In this document: positions 1 to 8,277 of the stretch, one piece after another
How the letters are laid out: each line of letters opens with the position of its first letter
How positions within the stretch are numbered: position 1 is the first letter of the stretch
Assembly: GCF_009864005.1 (NCBI RefSeq)
Contig: NZ_WEZQ01000020.1
Coordinates: 40,345-104,344 of the forward strand
Direction of reading: 5' to 3'
DNA length: 64,000 nt
Source: Furfurilactobacillus milii
GTDB lineage: Bacteria; Bacillota; Bacilli; Lactobacillales; Lactobacillaceae
Program-made: the position numbers and the translations under genes
The notes under the pieces: generated by a model
Seen by the model: the letters and a program-made list of their open reading frames with translations, nothing else
The model's database searches: none
Told to the model about the DNA's origin: nothing

Positions 1-321
1 GGCAATCTGCTTGCGCAAGGTCTCCTTTGCCCGTTCCTTAACATCTTCAATCGTTAACGTTTTCTTTCGCTCCGACCAAATGCGAATACCATCAAACAAT
101 GTACCAGATTGATTCCATTCAGGATCTCCAGCTGTTTGGGTAGCGTCCAAATGAACATGTGGATCAATCAATGGTGGCAATAATAATTTGCCGGTTGCGT
201 CAATCACCTGCTCGTTATCTTTAGGCGTTAAATGCTGATCAATTGCTTTAAAAACACCGTCTTCAATTCGAACATCTTGTAAATCGCTCTGATTGTTGAT
301 GTGAACCTGCTGAATAAGCAT
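1..321 (-). CDS. codA: Cytosine deaminase, N-terminal part (runs off the window)
   Basis: The first 107 codons of an amidohydrolase; the rest lies beyond the left edge. I translated this stretch directly. Residues of the type LLLPPLIDPHVHLD hold the HxH pair that binds the metal in this superfamily, and the following TQTAGDPEWNQSGTLFDGI block is typical of CodA-type cytosine deaminases, which convert cytosine to uracil in pyrimidine salvage. The ATG start is preceded by GGAGG nine bases upstream. It is divergent from gnd. Other amidohydrolases of the group (isoguanine or creatinine deaminase activity) cannot be excluded from the fragment. Confidence 0.8.
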   Translation of the reverse strand, partial: MLIQQVHINNQSDLQDVRIEDGVFKAIDQHLTPKDNEQVIDATGKLLLPPLIDPHVHLDATQTAGDPEWNQSGTLFDGIRIWSERKKTLTIEDVKERAKETLRKQIA

Positions 322-474
322 TAGTTGTAACCTCCATGTGTCAGTGATATGTAAACGTCTTCAATCTCGGTTTAGCGTAATGCTAATAAGTTTTGAATGC
401 AAGCAAAACTATGATACAAACGGATTTGAAGCACTTTTCGAAAACAATTTGAAACCTTTTTTCAAAAGTTTATC

Positions 475-503
475 TTGATATTTGTAAATGATTTTCATAT
501 AAT
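475..503 (+). promoter_or_regulatory. Sigma-A promoter of gnd
   Basis: TTGATA at 475-480 and a perfect TATAAT at 498-503 are separated by 17 bases, 45 bases ahead of the gnd start. This is one of the clearest vegetative promoters in the window. Confidence 0.8.
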
Positions 504-547
504 CAACATGTGCAACAGACAATTTATTTTAAAAGAGGAGCTTTCTA

Positions 548-1447
548 ATGAAATTAGGGTTAATCGGTTTAGGCAAAATGGGTCTGAACTTAGCAGAAAA
601 CATGATGGATCATGAAAACGAAGTTGTTGGTTTTGACTTAAACAAGGACTTTGTTAACCAAGCAGTAACCGCTGGTGCTGAAGGTGCCGACTCACTTGCT
701 GACATGGTTGCCAAATTACCATCACCAAAAGTCGTATGGGTTATGGTTCCAGCCGGCAAGCCAACTGAGTCGACGATTGACCAACTGTTAGACTTACTTG
801 ACGAAGGTGACTTCATCATCGACGGTGGTAACTCCTTCTGGAAGGACTCTGTTGCAGATGCTCAAAAGGCTGAAGAAAAAGGCATCAAGTTCTTCGACTG
901 TGGTACTTCTGGTGGTCAATCTGGCGCCCGTCACGACGGTAACTTCATGATTGGTGGAAACGATGCCGCTGCCTTTAAAACACTCGAACCTTTGTATGAA
1001 GGTATCGCCCAAAAAGATGGTTACCTTTACACTGGTAAAGCTGGTTCAGGTCACTACCTCAAGATGGTTCATAACGGGATTGAATACGGTATGATGGAAG
1101 CCATCGGTGAAGGCTTCGATGTGCTTGAACACAGTGCGTTTGACTACGATAACGAATCCGTTGCCCGTCTTTGGAACAGCGGTTCAGTTGTTCGTTCATG
1201 GCTGATGGAATTGGCTCAAGATGCCTTTGCTAACGACGCCAAGTTAGACAACATCAAGGGTACTATGCACTCATCTGGTGAAGGTAAGTGGACTCTTGAA
1301 GAAGCTATGAACCAACAAGTAGCAACCCCTGTTATCGCTATGTCACTATTGATGCGTTACCGTTCAATGGAAAACGATACCTTTACTGGTAAAGTTGTTT
1401 CTTCATTGCGTAACGGCTTCGGTGGTCACGCGGTTGATAAAGCTTAA
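548..1447 (+). CDS. gnd: 6-phosphogluconate dehydrogenase (decarboxylating), short form
   Basis: Oxidises and decarboxylates 6-phosphogluconate to ribulose 5-phosphate in the oxidative pentose-phosphate route. The 299-residue length matches the short GntZ/YqeC-like branch rather than the 470-residue classical enzyme. Visible are the Rossmann motif GLGKMG near residue 7, the IDGGNSFWKDS signature, the GTSGGQSGARHG-like substrate loop and the catalytic-lysine helix KMVHNGIEYG. GAGGAG sits just upstream of the ATG. It is a single-gene unit with its own promoter and terminator. Cofactor preference (NAD versus NADP) is not decided by what I can see. Confidence 0.93.
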   Translation: MKLGLIGLGKMGLNLAENMMDHENEVVGFDLNKDFVNQAVTAGAEGADSLADMVAKLPSPKVVWVMVPAGKPTESTIDQLLDLLDEGDFIIDGGNSFWKDSVADAQKAEEKGIKFFDCGTSGGQSGARHDGNFMIGGNDAAAFKTLEPLYEGIAQKDGYLYTGKAGSGHYLKMVHNGIEYGMMEAIGEGFDVLEHSAFDYDNESVARLWNSGSVVRSWLMELAQDAFANDAKLDNIKGTMHSSGEGKWTLEEAMNQQVATPVIAMSLLMRYRSMENDTFTGKVVSSLRNGFGGHAVDKA

Positions 1448-1467
1448 TTTAATAAATTTTTTCTATC

Positions 1468-1499
1468 GGATGATGCCCTCTTGGGTGTCATCCTTTTTC
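1468..1499 (+). terminator. Terminator of gnd
   Basis: GGATGATGCCC and GGGTGTCATCC form a hairpin with a four-base loop, followed by TTTTTCT, 21 bases after the gnd stop. Confidence 0.85.
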
Positions 1500-1644
1500 T
1501 TTGCTTATACCAAACTGAGTTAACTTCCTCGAGTATGGCAAGTCAGCATACCGCGTACTGCCGTTGCGCTGATAATGACTAATTAGGACTCTGTTATGTC
1601 GATACGGTTTTCTAATAATACTAGCCGCAAAATTTGCCGATACG

Positions 1645-1842
1645 TGAGCGGAGAGCGTCAATAGTGGCACCGAGTCGTGAGAGTGGTGTTAATGAGGTGG
1701 TTTTCCGAATTTACACCACGGACGGTCACCGAGACTCGGTTTTTGCGAGGCTTTGTGGCGAGGTGAAAGACTCCGATTTTCAGGAGGCTCGAACCGGTCC
1801 CACGACGAGCGTGTCACTATTGACAACCGTAAGCGCCATTTA
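1645..1842. ncRNA. Structured multi-helix intergenic element, copy 1
   Basis: In the 480-base gap between gnd and the convergent stress-protein gene. A 14-base closing helix pairs 1657-1670 with 1811-1824 (one G-T wobble). Inside it are TCGTG/CACGA (1675-1679 with 1801-1805), GTGGTGT/ACACCAC (1683-1689 with 1713-1719) and CTCC/GGAG (1771-1774 with 1783-1786). The same layout, with different bases in the stems but shared loop blocks, recurs at 17423-17632. Stem-preserving change points to an RNA. The strand of transcription is unknown; the alignment orientation is plus here. The 98-codon ORF across it is not credited. The rest of the gap (1500-1640) shows nothing else. Confidence 0.65.
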
Positions 1843-1875
1843 CAGTTCTACATTAATGCCAGCAATTAATAGAAC

Positions 1876-1907
1876 TAAAAAAGCTGCACCTCATTGTGGG
1901 GTACAGC
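1876..1907 (-). terminator. Terminator of the universal stress protein gene
   Basis: Minus-strand GCTGTACC and GGTGCAGC pair around a short loop and are followed by TTTTTT, about 20 bases beyond the stop codon at 1927. Confidence 0.8.
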
Positions 1908-1926
1908 AAAACAAAATTGAATTTAA

Positions 1927-2412
1927 TTAGCGAACCACCAGCACGGACACTGGTGAATATTTGGCCACATAAGCCGCTTGGCTACCAAAGTACTTGGCAA
2001 CCCCTTGACGAGACAATGAGCCGACAATTACAAGGTCTGGATCAACTTGTGGGATGACCTGCTTGACGATTGTTTCACCAGGATCACCTTCAGCGATCAA
2101 CGTTTTAACAGACTTAACCCCTGAATTTTCGGCGACCCGATGATATTTATCTAATCGTTCTTGAATCGTCTTTCGTTGTTGATCCAACATTTCCTTGCTT
2201 AACGCAGTAAAAACATTAACATCCTGTTCTTCAAGGATACTAACAATAACCAGCTCGGATTTATCTTCCTTCGCCTGTTTGACCGCGTACTGGTAAGCTA
2301 GTTGTGCATCCGGAGAATCATCAACACCAACAAGCACACGCTTGTAGTCGTAAACCTTCCCCTTTATGATGTCATCCTCACTTTGTACTTTCTTGTGTTC
2401 ACTTTTTGCCAT
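1927..2412 (-). CDS. Universal stress protein, UspA family
   Basis: A 161-residue single-domain Usp protein, cytoplasmic and probably dimeric. The first beta strand RVLVGVDDS (about residue 25) and the C-terminal VIVGSLSRQG ... FGSQAAYVAKYSPVSVLVV block are characteristic of the fold. The canonical ATP-binding GxxG step is not clean (GSLSRQG), so nucleotide binding is uncertain. I use the ATG at 2412 because AAGGAG lies eight bases ahead; a GTG six codons earlier would overlap that Shine-Dalgarno. It is monocistronic with its own terminator. Usp proteins typically respond to starvation or acid, but no specific stress can be read from the DNA. Confidence 0.88.
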   Translation of the reverse strand: MAKSEHKKVQSEDDIIKGKVYDYKRVLVGVDDSPDAQLAYQYAVKQAKEDKSELVIVSILEEQDVNVFTALSKEMLDQQRKTIQERLDKYHRVAENSGVKSVKTLIAEGDPGETIVKQVIPQVDPDLVIVGSLSRQGVAKYFGSQAAYVAKYSPVSVLVVR

Positions 2413-2475
2413 GTTAAACAACTCCTTCACAGATAATTGTAACCGCTAACACTGCAATAAAGCTAGTCTAAACGA

Positions 2476-3135
2476 CTAATGATTTTCAATCGGCTTAATA
2501 TAAGCTTGAGCTGTTGCTAAGGTATTCGCCGATGACTGTTTCATTGAAACGGTCACTTTATTCTTCAATCCAGTTAACCGCTTGTGCTTTGCATCAACCC
2601 GGTATTGCAAAGGCTGACCATCTTTCGCAAAGATAAGTTGGCTCTTAAAGGCCTCACCACTGCGGTGATAGTTGGACGCTGCATGTTTCTTGTAGTCCGC
2701 CTCAGTCTTATAAACAGCAGTTGCCGTCGACTTCGGCACTAAGGTTAACACGTCGCCCCTTTGTGTTACTTTCCCATCCGTCACTTGTTCTTGAATACCG
2801 TTCATACTTAACGAAGTGGTCACACGCTGTCTAAATTGATGGTCTTTTGTAAAGACGACCAGCAGCGTATTATTCAACATCTGCTTTTTGCCTAGTGTAC
2901 TTTGCCGTTTGTAAGACCCTTGATAACCAAGATCTTGCCAAAATGTAGCCTGTGCTTTGCTACTCTGTTTTTGGGTGGCCACCTTTGCGACTGAATGATG
3001 ATGTGCTTCCGCCTTCGCAGGTTGGCTCGCAACGCTGATGGTCATTAAACTGGCCATCACCGCTAATGCAGCGATTTTAATTTTACTGATGTAACGTTTT
3101 CCCCCACTTGGTGCAGATTGGTGCTGTGTACTCAT
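2476..3135 (-). CDS. Secreted protein of unknown function
   Basis: A 219-residue protein. A basic N-terminus, a hydrophobic stretch IAALAVMASLMTISVA and an AKAEA end around residue 43 make a Sec signal peptide likely. The mature part begins with a histidine-rich HHHS stretch, is positively charged, and has no transmembrane segment, sortase motif or catalytic signature I recognise. A candidate extended -10 promoter is at 3226-3254. It lies next to two other envelope genes on the same strand, which suggests only an extracellular location. Confidence 0.7.
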   Translation of the reverse strand: MSTQHQSAPSGGKRYISKIKIAALAVMASLMTISVASQPAKAEAHHHSVAKVATQKQSSKAQATFWQDLGYQGSYKRQSTLGKKQMLNNTLLVVFTKDHQFRQRVTTSLSMNGIQEQVTDGKVTQRGDVLTLVPKSTATAVYKTEADYKKHAASNYHRSGEAFKSQLIFAKDGQPLQYRVDAKHKRLTGLKNKVTVSMKQSSANTLATAQAYIKPIENH

Positions 3136-3225
3136 ACGTTATTTGTCCCTCATTTCAAAGTTTCGATGACAATCTGGCACCACGTGCTTACCAGTTGTCA
3201 TCCCCTTAACTGATTATCGAGTACT

Positions 3226-3254
3226 ATTATCGCAAACATTTGTGCAAATTTCAG
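3226..3254 (-). promoter_or_regulatory. Promoter of the secreted-protein gene
   Basis: Minus-strand CTGAAA (3249-3254), 17 bases, then GATAAT (3226-3231) with the TG of an extended -10 in front. It lies 90 bases upstream of the 2476-3135 gene. Confidence 0.5.
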
Positions 3255-3389
3255 AAAAATTTAAGTAATCTAATGTCTATATGGCCCTTTTGATGTTTCT
3301 GACAATATAGAGAATCCGATGTAATCAAGGTGTCTACCGTTTTCGAAACAAGAAATTACAAAATCATAACAATTTATTCCTAGCTGCGC

Positions 3390-3423
3390 AAAAAACTGCT
3401 CAAGTAATTATTGGGCAGTTTTT
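3390..3423. terminator. Bidirectional terminator overlapping a stop codon
   Basis: AAAAACTGC at 3391-3399 pairs with GCAGTTTTT at 3415-3423. The 5' arm for the minus strand lies inside the last codons of the 3408-4115 gene, so its stop codon sits in the hairpin loop. Confidence 0.75.
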
Positions 3424-4115
3424 TCTTGCATATATTTAACGGCATCAGCCAGTTTTGTAAATTGTTTAGTTTGGCCAGCATTTAATTTATGGGCTCGCTG
3501 GTACACCCGCTTAGTTGGCGTAAAGTGTGTATGTGTTTTTACTTTGCGACTTGCACTCGCATACGCATCCTCCAATTTTTGATACGTCGCCTGACTACTC
3601 GTTGCATCGATATTAAGCCGCTTTTGGTCACTAGCCTGCAAATGATCGATGTAAACGCCTGCCTGCGGTTTAACAACTTTCATCGTCTGATTGATCGCAA
3701 TAACATTGTCCTGCTTGTTAGTGGCCAATTGCTTAGCATATGTGCGTTCAAAATCACCAAGTGGTAATTGATAGATAGCTAACGCAATATTGTTAGGCTT
3801 AGCCTTTTTCTTATTGTTGCTATCAAACTGGTAATGAGCCACCGTTACCACCACTGCAGAACGGCCAAAACTCATTGAAGTAATGGTTGCCTGCTTGTGC
3901 GAGAACGAAGCTACCCCGTGTGCTGTGACCGTTTTACCCTTATACGTCAACGGTTGGGCGGCATCAACCAATTCATAATTCGTTGTTGTCATATTTTTAT
4001 ACAGCACAGTGCCACCAACCGCCGCAACTGCAATCACAACAGCAGCGACAATGGCACTGATCAACCATACGAGGCCCCGATTATGAACCGGAGCGTTTGT
4101 CTCTGTTTGCTTCAT
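3408..4115 (-). CDS. Membrane-anchored extracytoplasmic protein of unknown function
   Basis: 235 residues. A short cytoplasmic tail is followed by one long hydrophobic helix (about residues 14-40, WLISAIVAAVVIAVAAVGGTV) and then a hydrophilic domain rich in Lys, Gln and Ala that would face outward. There is no lipobox and no recognisable domain. A VVVTVAHYQF-type strand and a C-terminal YQRAHKLNAGQTKQF segment are the only notable blocks. The gene ends inside its own terminator hairpin. It shares only topology with the secreted 219-residue neighbour. Confidence 0.7.
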   Translation of the reverse strand: MKQTETNAPVHNRGLVWLISAIVAAVVIAVAAVGGTVLYKNMTTTNYELVDAAQPLTYKGKTVTAHGVASFSHKQATITSMSFGRSAVVVTVAHYQFDSNNKKKAKPNNIALAIYQLPLGDFERTYAKQLATNKQDNVIAINQTMKVVKPQAGVYIDHLQASDQKRLNIDATSSQATYQKLEDAYASASRKVKTHTHFTPTKRVYQRAHKLNAGQTKQFTKLADAVKYMQEKTAQ

Positions 4116-4148
4116 TACCCAAGGTCCCCTTTATTGCGCTAATTTTTT

Positions 4149-4676
4149 CTAGAAAGCCCGCATAATGTGAAGAACTCCCTCAATGAAGAAGTAGATGCCA
4201 ATCAGTGTAGCTAGGGTTAGTGCAGCTACCACTGGCTTTAGTAATAATAAAATACCCACGATAAGACCGAGTACATCTAAGCCGATGCTGACCCAGAAAT
4301 ACCGTTTGTCAAACGAACGCATTAACCCTGACGTAATCAAACCGGTCAATGAATCAACAATGAACCATATTGCAAAGAAAATTGGTAATAAGCGCATTCC
4401 GATGCCTAAATGAAAGATTAAAAATGCCCCAATTACAATGTCTAAAATTCCCATAAACAACAACCACACAGGAGAACGCCCCAGAAGCCGCCGGACGTCA
4501 TCATGGAACCATACCTCATAAATACCTCTGAGTAATGCAACGGCCCCAAAAATGGCCACCAATGCCATTAAACTCGATGCGGGATCCACAAGAGCAATTC
4601 CCGCTGCAATGATAAATAATACGCCAAGAATGAAACTATACCAGTCAAAGGACCGACGGGTGGAATTCCAATTCAT
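4149..4676 (-). CDS. HdeD/DUF308 family membrane protein
   Basis: 175 residues forming about six transmembrane helices with short loops, the pattern of the HdeD-like (DUF308) family: the repeated helical unit begins FILGVLFIIAAGIALVDP and recurs as LLFMGILDIVIGAFLIF and LDVLGLIVGILLLLKP. E. coli HdeD is linked to acid resistance, but the biochemical role of the family is unknown. The start is followed by NWNSTRRSFDWYS. The Shine-Dalgarno is weak (AGGG). It lies 33 bases upstream of the membrane-anchored 235-residue gene and may be cotranscribed with it. Confidence 0.8.
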   Translation of the reverse strand: MNWNSTRRSFDWYSFILGVLFIIAAGIALVDPASSLMALVAIFGAVALLRGIYEVWFHDDVRRLLGRSPVWLLFMGILDIVIGAFLIFHLGIGMRLLPIFFAIWFIVDSLTGLITSGLMRSFDKRYFWVSIGLDVLGLIVGILLLLKPVVAALTLATLIGIYFFIEGVLHIMRAF

Positions 4677-4832
4677 GTCATCATCCCTATCTTTACAAAA
4701 TTTTGATTCACGTTCATTACGCTATCTGTGTTCAGTCTAACACTCGCATCATGACCGACCAACAGTTGCGCCCCATTCATCAACAAAAATTAGTTAATGT
4801 CATATCCGCATCATTTTGCGAAGAAGGATAAA

Positions 4833-4870
4833 CAAAAAAACATCCTATCCCCGAACTGGGAAATAGAATG
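4833..4870 (-). terminator. Terminator of the metQNP operon
   Basis: Minus-strand CATTCTAT and ATAGGATG pair with a CCC/GGG extension, followed by TTTTTTTG, about 110 bases after metP. The surrounding 300-base gap holds nothing else that I can identify. Confidence 0.85.
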
Positions 4871-4977
4871 CTTTCAAAAAACGAGGATTGTGCTCAAGAC
4901 TTTAAATGACGAGGCCATTTCGCATTGTGCACCCAAAGTCGTAACGAAATCACTGCCATTTGTTCGTAAAATTCAAA

Positions 4978-5676
4978 TTAACGGTGGTCAGTTTTACGAG
5001 CCCACAAATCACCTAAGATTTGGATAATAAACACGATAGCTAGAATGATAATCATCGCCATGATGGTGATGTCATTTTCAAAACGGTCATACCCGATGCT
5101 AATCGCAGTATTCCCAAGGCCACCACCACCAATGGCACCAGCCATTGCAGTAAGTCCGATCAAACTAATAACGGTGACAACCGATGTTCGAATTAAATCA
5201 GGTAGTGCTTCACGTAAATAAACACGAAAAATAATTTGCATTGGTGAAGCACCGACCGCTTCCGCAGCTTCAATAATGCCACGATCAACATCGACTAGGG
5301 CATTTTGAACTTGACGTGCATAGAATGGTGCGGTGCCGATTGTCAAAGGCACTAAAGCGGCGGTAGTACCAATTGAGGTACCCACGAGCAACCGCGTGAA
5401 TGGTGCGATAACGGCTAATAAGATGATAAAAGGAATGGATCGGAAGATGTTTACCAGTTTATCCAAAATCCAGTATGTCGTCCGGTTTGCCAGAATGCCA
5501 CCTGGAGCTGTAACTACTAACGCAATACCGATAATAATTCCAAGAATGCCGGCAATTATTCCGGAGACCAGCGTCATGTAAATTGTTTCCCACGTTGATT
5601 GGATGAAGACGTCCTTATTAGCCACAACGTTTGGCATAATGGATGTCCAAAAATCCGTTGCTAAAATAGTTGTCAT
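4978..5676 (-). CDS. metP: Methionine ABC transporter permease
   Basis: 232 residues with about five transmembrane helices. It carries the permease loop EAAEAVGASPMQIIFRVYLREALPD that docks on the ATPase, as in MetI/MetP. It forms the membrane channel for L- or D-methionine import with MetN and MetQ. The ATG is two bases after the metN stop, and its GGGGAGG Shine-Dalgarno is made from the last codons of metN, implying translational coupling. It is the last gene of the T-box-controlled operon. Confidence 0.94.
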   Translation of the reverse strand: MTTILATDFWTSIMPNVVANKDVFIQSTWETIYMTLVSGIIAGILGIIIGIALVVTAPGGILANRTTYWILDKLVNIFRSIPFIILLAVIAPFTRLLVGTSIGTTAALVPLTIGTAPFYARQVQNALVDVDRGIIEAAEAVGASPMQIIFRVYLREALPDLIRTSVVTVISLIGLTAMAGAIGGGGLGNTAISIGYDRFENDITIMAMIIILAIVFIIQILGDLWARKTDHR

Positions 5677-5678
5677 GC

Positions 5679-6797
5679 TTATGCCTCCCCTTCGTCGTTG
5701 GTGTCTGCTTCAGCAGCCTTGCGTGCGAGTTCCGCCTGATATTCCGCGACACTGATTTGCCGAACAGTCACGCCCTGTTCTTTCACGTAAGCCAATGCCT
5801 TATCTACGGCATCGCCTTCTCCACTTAATACCAAGCCCAAATTACCAACTGGCGTATTTTGTAGAATCTCGACATTCCCGAACAAAATATTTGGCGTAAC
5901 TTTAAATTGCTCATACAGTTGGGCTATCAGGGGATCATCAGTCGATGCACCCGCATAGGAAAGTACGACCAGTCTCTCGTTTGCTTGTAAGTGCTGGATA
6001 CTTGGCTGAGCAACAACGTTTGCCAAGGCAGCATCAATCTGAGAGGACGTTTCGATAAATTCTTTCGTCAGTTGCTGAGTTGGTTTGGAGAAGATCGTCA
6101 GCAAGTCGCCTCGTTCAACGATTTCGCCACTCTGCATGACGGCCACTTTGTTACAGATGGATTTAACTGCCTGCATTTCGTGGGTAATCAACACAACCGT
6201 CAATCCTAACTTTTCATTCAAATTTTTCAGCAAATCAAGAATTGATGACGTTGTTTTAGGGTCTAGTGCTGACGTCGCTTCGTCAGAGATCAAAATTTCC
6301 GGATCATTTGCCAATGCCCGGGCGATTGCCACCCGCTGTTTTTGGCCACCAGATAACTGGGCCGGATAATCATTTTTCTTTTCAGATAGGCCAACTAAGT
6401 CCAAGAGTTCATCTACCTTAGCTTGCTTGTCATGCCGACTCAATTTAGAACCCAACAATAGTGGAAACATGACGTTGTCACCGATGGTCCGCTCATTCAT
6501 CAGGTTGAAGTGCTGGAAGATCATGCCAATCTTTGTCCGTGCTTGACGCAGCGCCTTTCCCTTTAAGGCACCCATATTCTGACCACTAACGGTCACCTTG
6601 CCAGATGTTTGCCGTTGTAATTGGTTAATCACCCGCACGAGTGTACTTTTACCCGCGCCAGAATAGCCAACGATCCCGTAAATGTCACCCTTGGCGACTT
6701 CCAGGTCAACATTTTTAACGGCCCGCACAGTGCGGTCAGCCTCCTTAAACGTTACATCAATGCCCTTTAAATCAATAATCGGTGCGTTTGCTGCCAT
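5679..6797 (-). CDS. metN: Methionine ABC transporter ATP-binding protein
   Basis: 372 residues. Walker A is GYSGAGKST (residues 44-52), the ABC signature is [15 protein letters not shown], Walker B with its extension is [12 protein letters not shown], and the switch histidine is in LITHEM. After about residue 270 comes a NIL-type ACT-like domain, the methionine-sensing module that inhibits the transporter when internal methionine is high. The acidic C-terminal tail ends in [10 protein letters not shown]. The gene lies 112 bases downstream of metQ and directly upstream of metP. Confidence 0.95.
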   Translation of the reverse strand: MAANAPIIDLKGIDVTFKEADRTVRAVKNVDLEVAKGDIYGIVGYSGAGKSTLVRVINQLQRQTSGKVTVSGQNMGALKGKALRQARTKIGMIFQHFNLMNERTIGDNVMFPLLLGSKLSRHDKQAKVDELLDLVGLSEKKNDYPAQLSGGQKQRVAIARALANDPEILISDEATSALDPKTTSSILDLLKNLNEKLGLTVVLITHEMQAVKSICNKVAVMQSGEIVERGDLLTIFSKPTQQLTKEFIETSSQIDAALANVVAQPSIQHLQANERLVVLSYAGASTDDPLIAQLYEQFKVTPNILFGNVEILQNTPVGNLGLVLSGEGDAVDKALAYVKEQGVTVRQISVAEYQAELARKAAEADTNDEGEA

Positions 6798-6909
6798 AAT
6801 GGTTGTTCCTTTCCTAATTCGGATTCAATGCAAATACTTAAAATATTCTATGTATGCAAACATGAACTGTAAAAGCAGTCCATGCTTGTCTTAAATAATA
6901 CAAAGGAAG

Positions 6910-7740
6910 TTACTTAATGTCCAAATTCCATGCTGGCTTTTCAGTACCTTTGAAGTCCTTGTTGATGATATCAGCAATCTTCTTGGTTTGGTAAGCCTTA
7001 ACAATTTCTTTGACGGCTTTCTTGTTCTTGTCAGCCTTACGGGACACGATAATGTTGATGTAAGGTTTAACATTCTTGTCGATTTTTTCTGCGTAAACGG
7101 CGTGCTTGATGTTCAACTTAGCGTCAACAGCGTAAGTATTGTTGACAACTGCGGCCGTGGCAGAGTCGAGCGAACGTGGTGTTTGGTCAGCAGCCACCGC
7201 CGTAATCTTCAAATGCTTTGGATTTGAGGTAACGTCCTTAGGCGTTGGTAACTTAGCATTGTCTAATTTAATCAAACCAGCGTTCTTTAATAAGTTTAAG
7301 GCACGACCTTCATTAGTTGCATCGTTAGGGATCACAATCTGATCACCCTTCTTAAATTCAGAAACCTTCTTAAGCTTTTTTGAGAATAATCCAAGTGGTG
7401 CAACAGCTGTTTTACCAACCGGTGTCAAATCTGCTTTGTGCGCCTTGTTCCACTGGTCTAGGAAGTAATAATGCTGAAAGGCGTTTAGGTCAATCTGCTT
7501 ATCATTCAACGCTTGGTTTGGTTGAGTGTAATCAGTGAAGGTAACGATTTTTAGGTTAATGCCCTTCTTCTTAACATCCTGAGCGATTGGCTTCCAGATC
7601 TTTTCATCGTCGGTGCCAACAATACCAACTTTAACTGTTGTCGTCTTAGCCGAACTAGACTTGCCACAACCCGCTAATACCAAACCTAACGCAAGTACAG
7701 ATGCAGTCCCTAACAAAATACGACGAATTCTTTTATTCAT
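6910..7740 (-). CDS. metQ: Methionine-binding lipoprotein
   Basis: 276 residues. The N-terminus is a lipoprotein signal peptide with lipobox LVLAGC (lipidated Cys25). The mature part is an NlpA/MetQ-type binding protein: KVGIVGTDDEKIWKPIA, a DLNAFQHYYFLDQW block and the conserved NNTYAVDA segment. It captures methionine outside the membrane and hands it to MetP. It is the first gene of the operon, behind a T-box leader. Confidence 0.94.
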   Translation of the reverse strand: MNKRIRRILLGTASVLALGLVLAGCGKSSSAKTTTVKVGIVGTDDEKIWKPIAQDVKKKGINLKIVTFTDYTQPNQALNDKQIDLNAFQHYYFLDQWNKAHKADLTPVGKTAVAPLGLFSKKLKKVSEFKKGDQIVIPNDATNEGRALNLLKNAGLIKLDNAKLPTPKDVTSNPKHLKITAVAADQTPRSLDSATAAVVNNTYAVDAKLNIKHAVYAEKIDKNVKPYINIIVSRKADKNKKAVKEIVKAYQTKKIADIINKDFKGTEKPAWNLDIK

Positions 7741-7846
7741 GTTAATTTACCCCTTTTTTCATCCATTTAGATGTCATTAATATCGACTCATTTTTAATTT
7801 GCCGACTTCACATAACCCTTCACTGACAAAGCTGAACTCCAGCAAC

Positions 7847-8157
7847 GAAAAAAGCCCGCCTCTAATAAAAATTAGAAGCGAGCTTATCGCGTTACCATTC
7901 TAGTTCGAACTGAATTTACATTCAGCTCCTCATCAACCGACACCTAGAAAGGGTCTAGAATTCCTAAGTAGCGGTGTGCGCGGTAATGGGCGCCAAGTCA
8001 TTATCACCTTACCGACAGTAGCTGCCGGTTCGACGATACCAATCGCAGGCCATTTTCATCCTAACTTGACTCACCCGCTCTCAGCAAACGCAGGCTTTCT
8101 GTACAGTTTCGTTAAAACTACTTTCCTGTTCAAATTGTTTTTCGGTCATGTGAAATT
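7847..8157 (-). promoter_or_regulatory. T-box leader of metQNP (methionine type)
   Basis: The minus-strand leader ends in a terminator (arms 7852-7866 and 7871-7885, T-run 7847-7852) preceded by a T-box-like AATGGTAACGCG (around 7888-7900), the part that pairs with the uncharged tRNA acceptor end. An AUG at 7999-8001, followed by A, in the first half of the leader is a plausible specifier codon. A T-box reads uncharged tRNA-Met, so transporter expression should rise on methionine starvation. Lactobacillaceae commonly use Met T-boxes where bacilli use S-boxes. The specifier is inferred by eye. Confidence 0.8.
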
Positions 8158-8163
8158 GTTATT

Positions 8164-8192
8164 AGATTACCGCACAAAAAATCGCTTGTCAA
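8164..8192 (-). promoter_or_regulatory. Promoter of the metQNP T-box leader
   Basis: Minus-strand TTGACA (8187-8192), 17-base spacer, TAATCT (8164-8169). The consensus -35 and correct spacing place the transcript start near 8157. Confidence 0.8.
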
Positions 8193-8277
8193 CGATTATT
8201 GTAAGAAAATAATGAGATTCGCCACGCCGTTCTCATAATTATTTTTATATTCATGAATAAAAGCGTGTGGAATCCCT

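Noticed and set aside
1645..1842. Assigning element copy 1 to Lacto-usp/6S RNA
   Set aside because: The position next to a usp gene fits, but the fold is a multi-helix junction rather than a single long irregular hairpin; left unassigned until a model search is done.
1634..1930. 98-codon plus-strand ORF with stress-protein terminator inside
   Set aside because: It runs across structured element copy 1 and the usp terminator, has no Shine-Dalgarno and no recognisable protein sequence.
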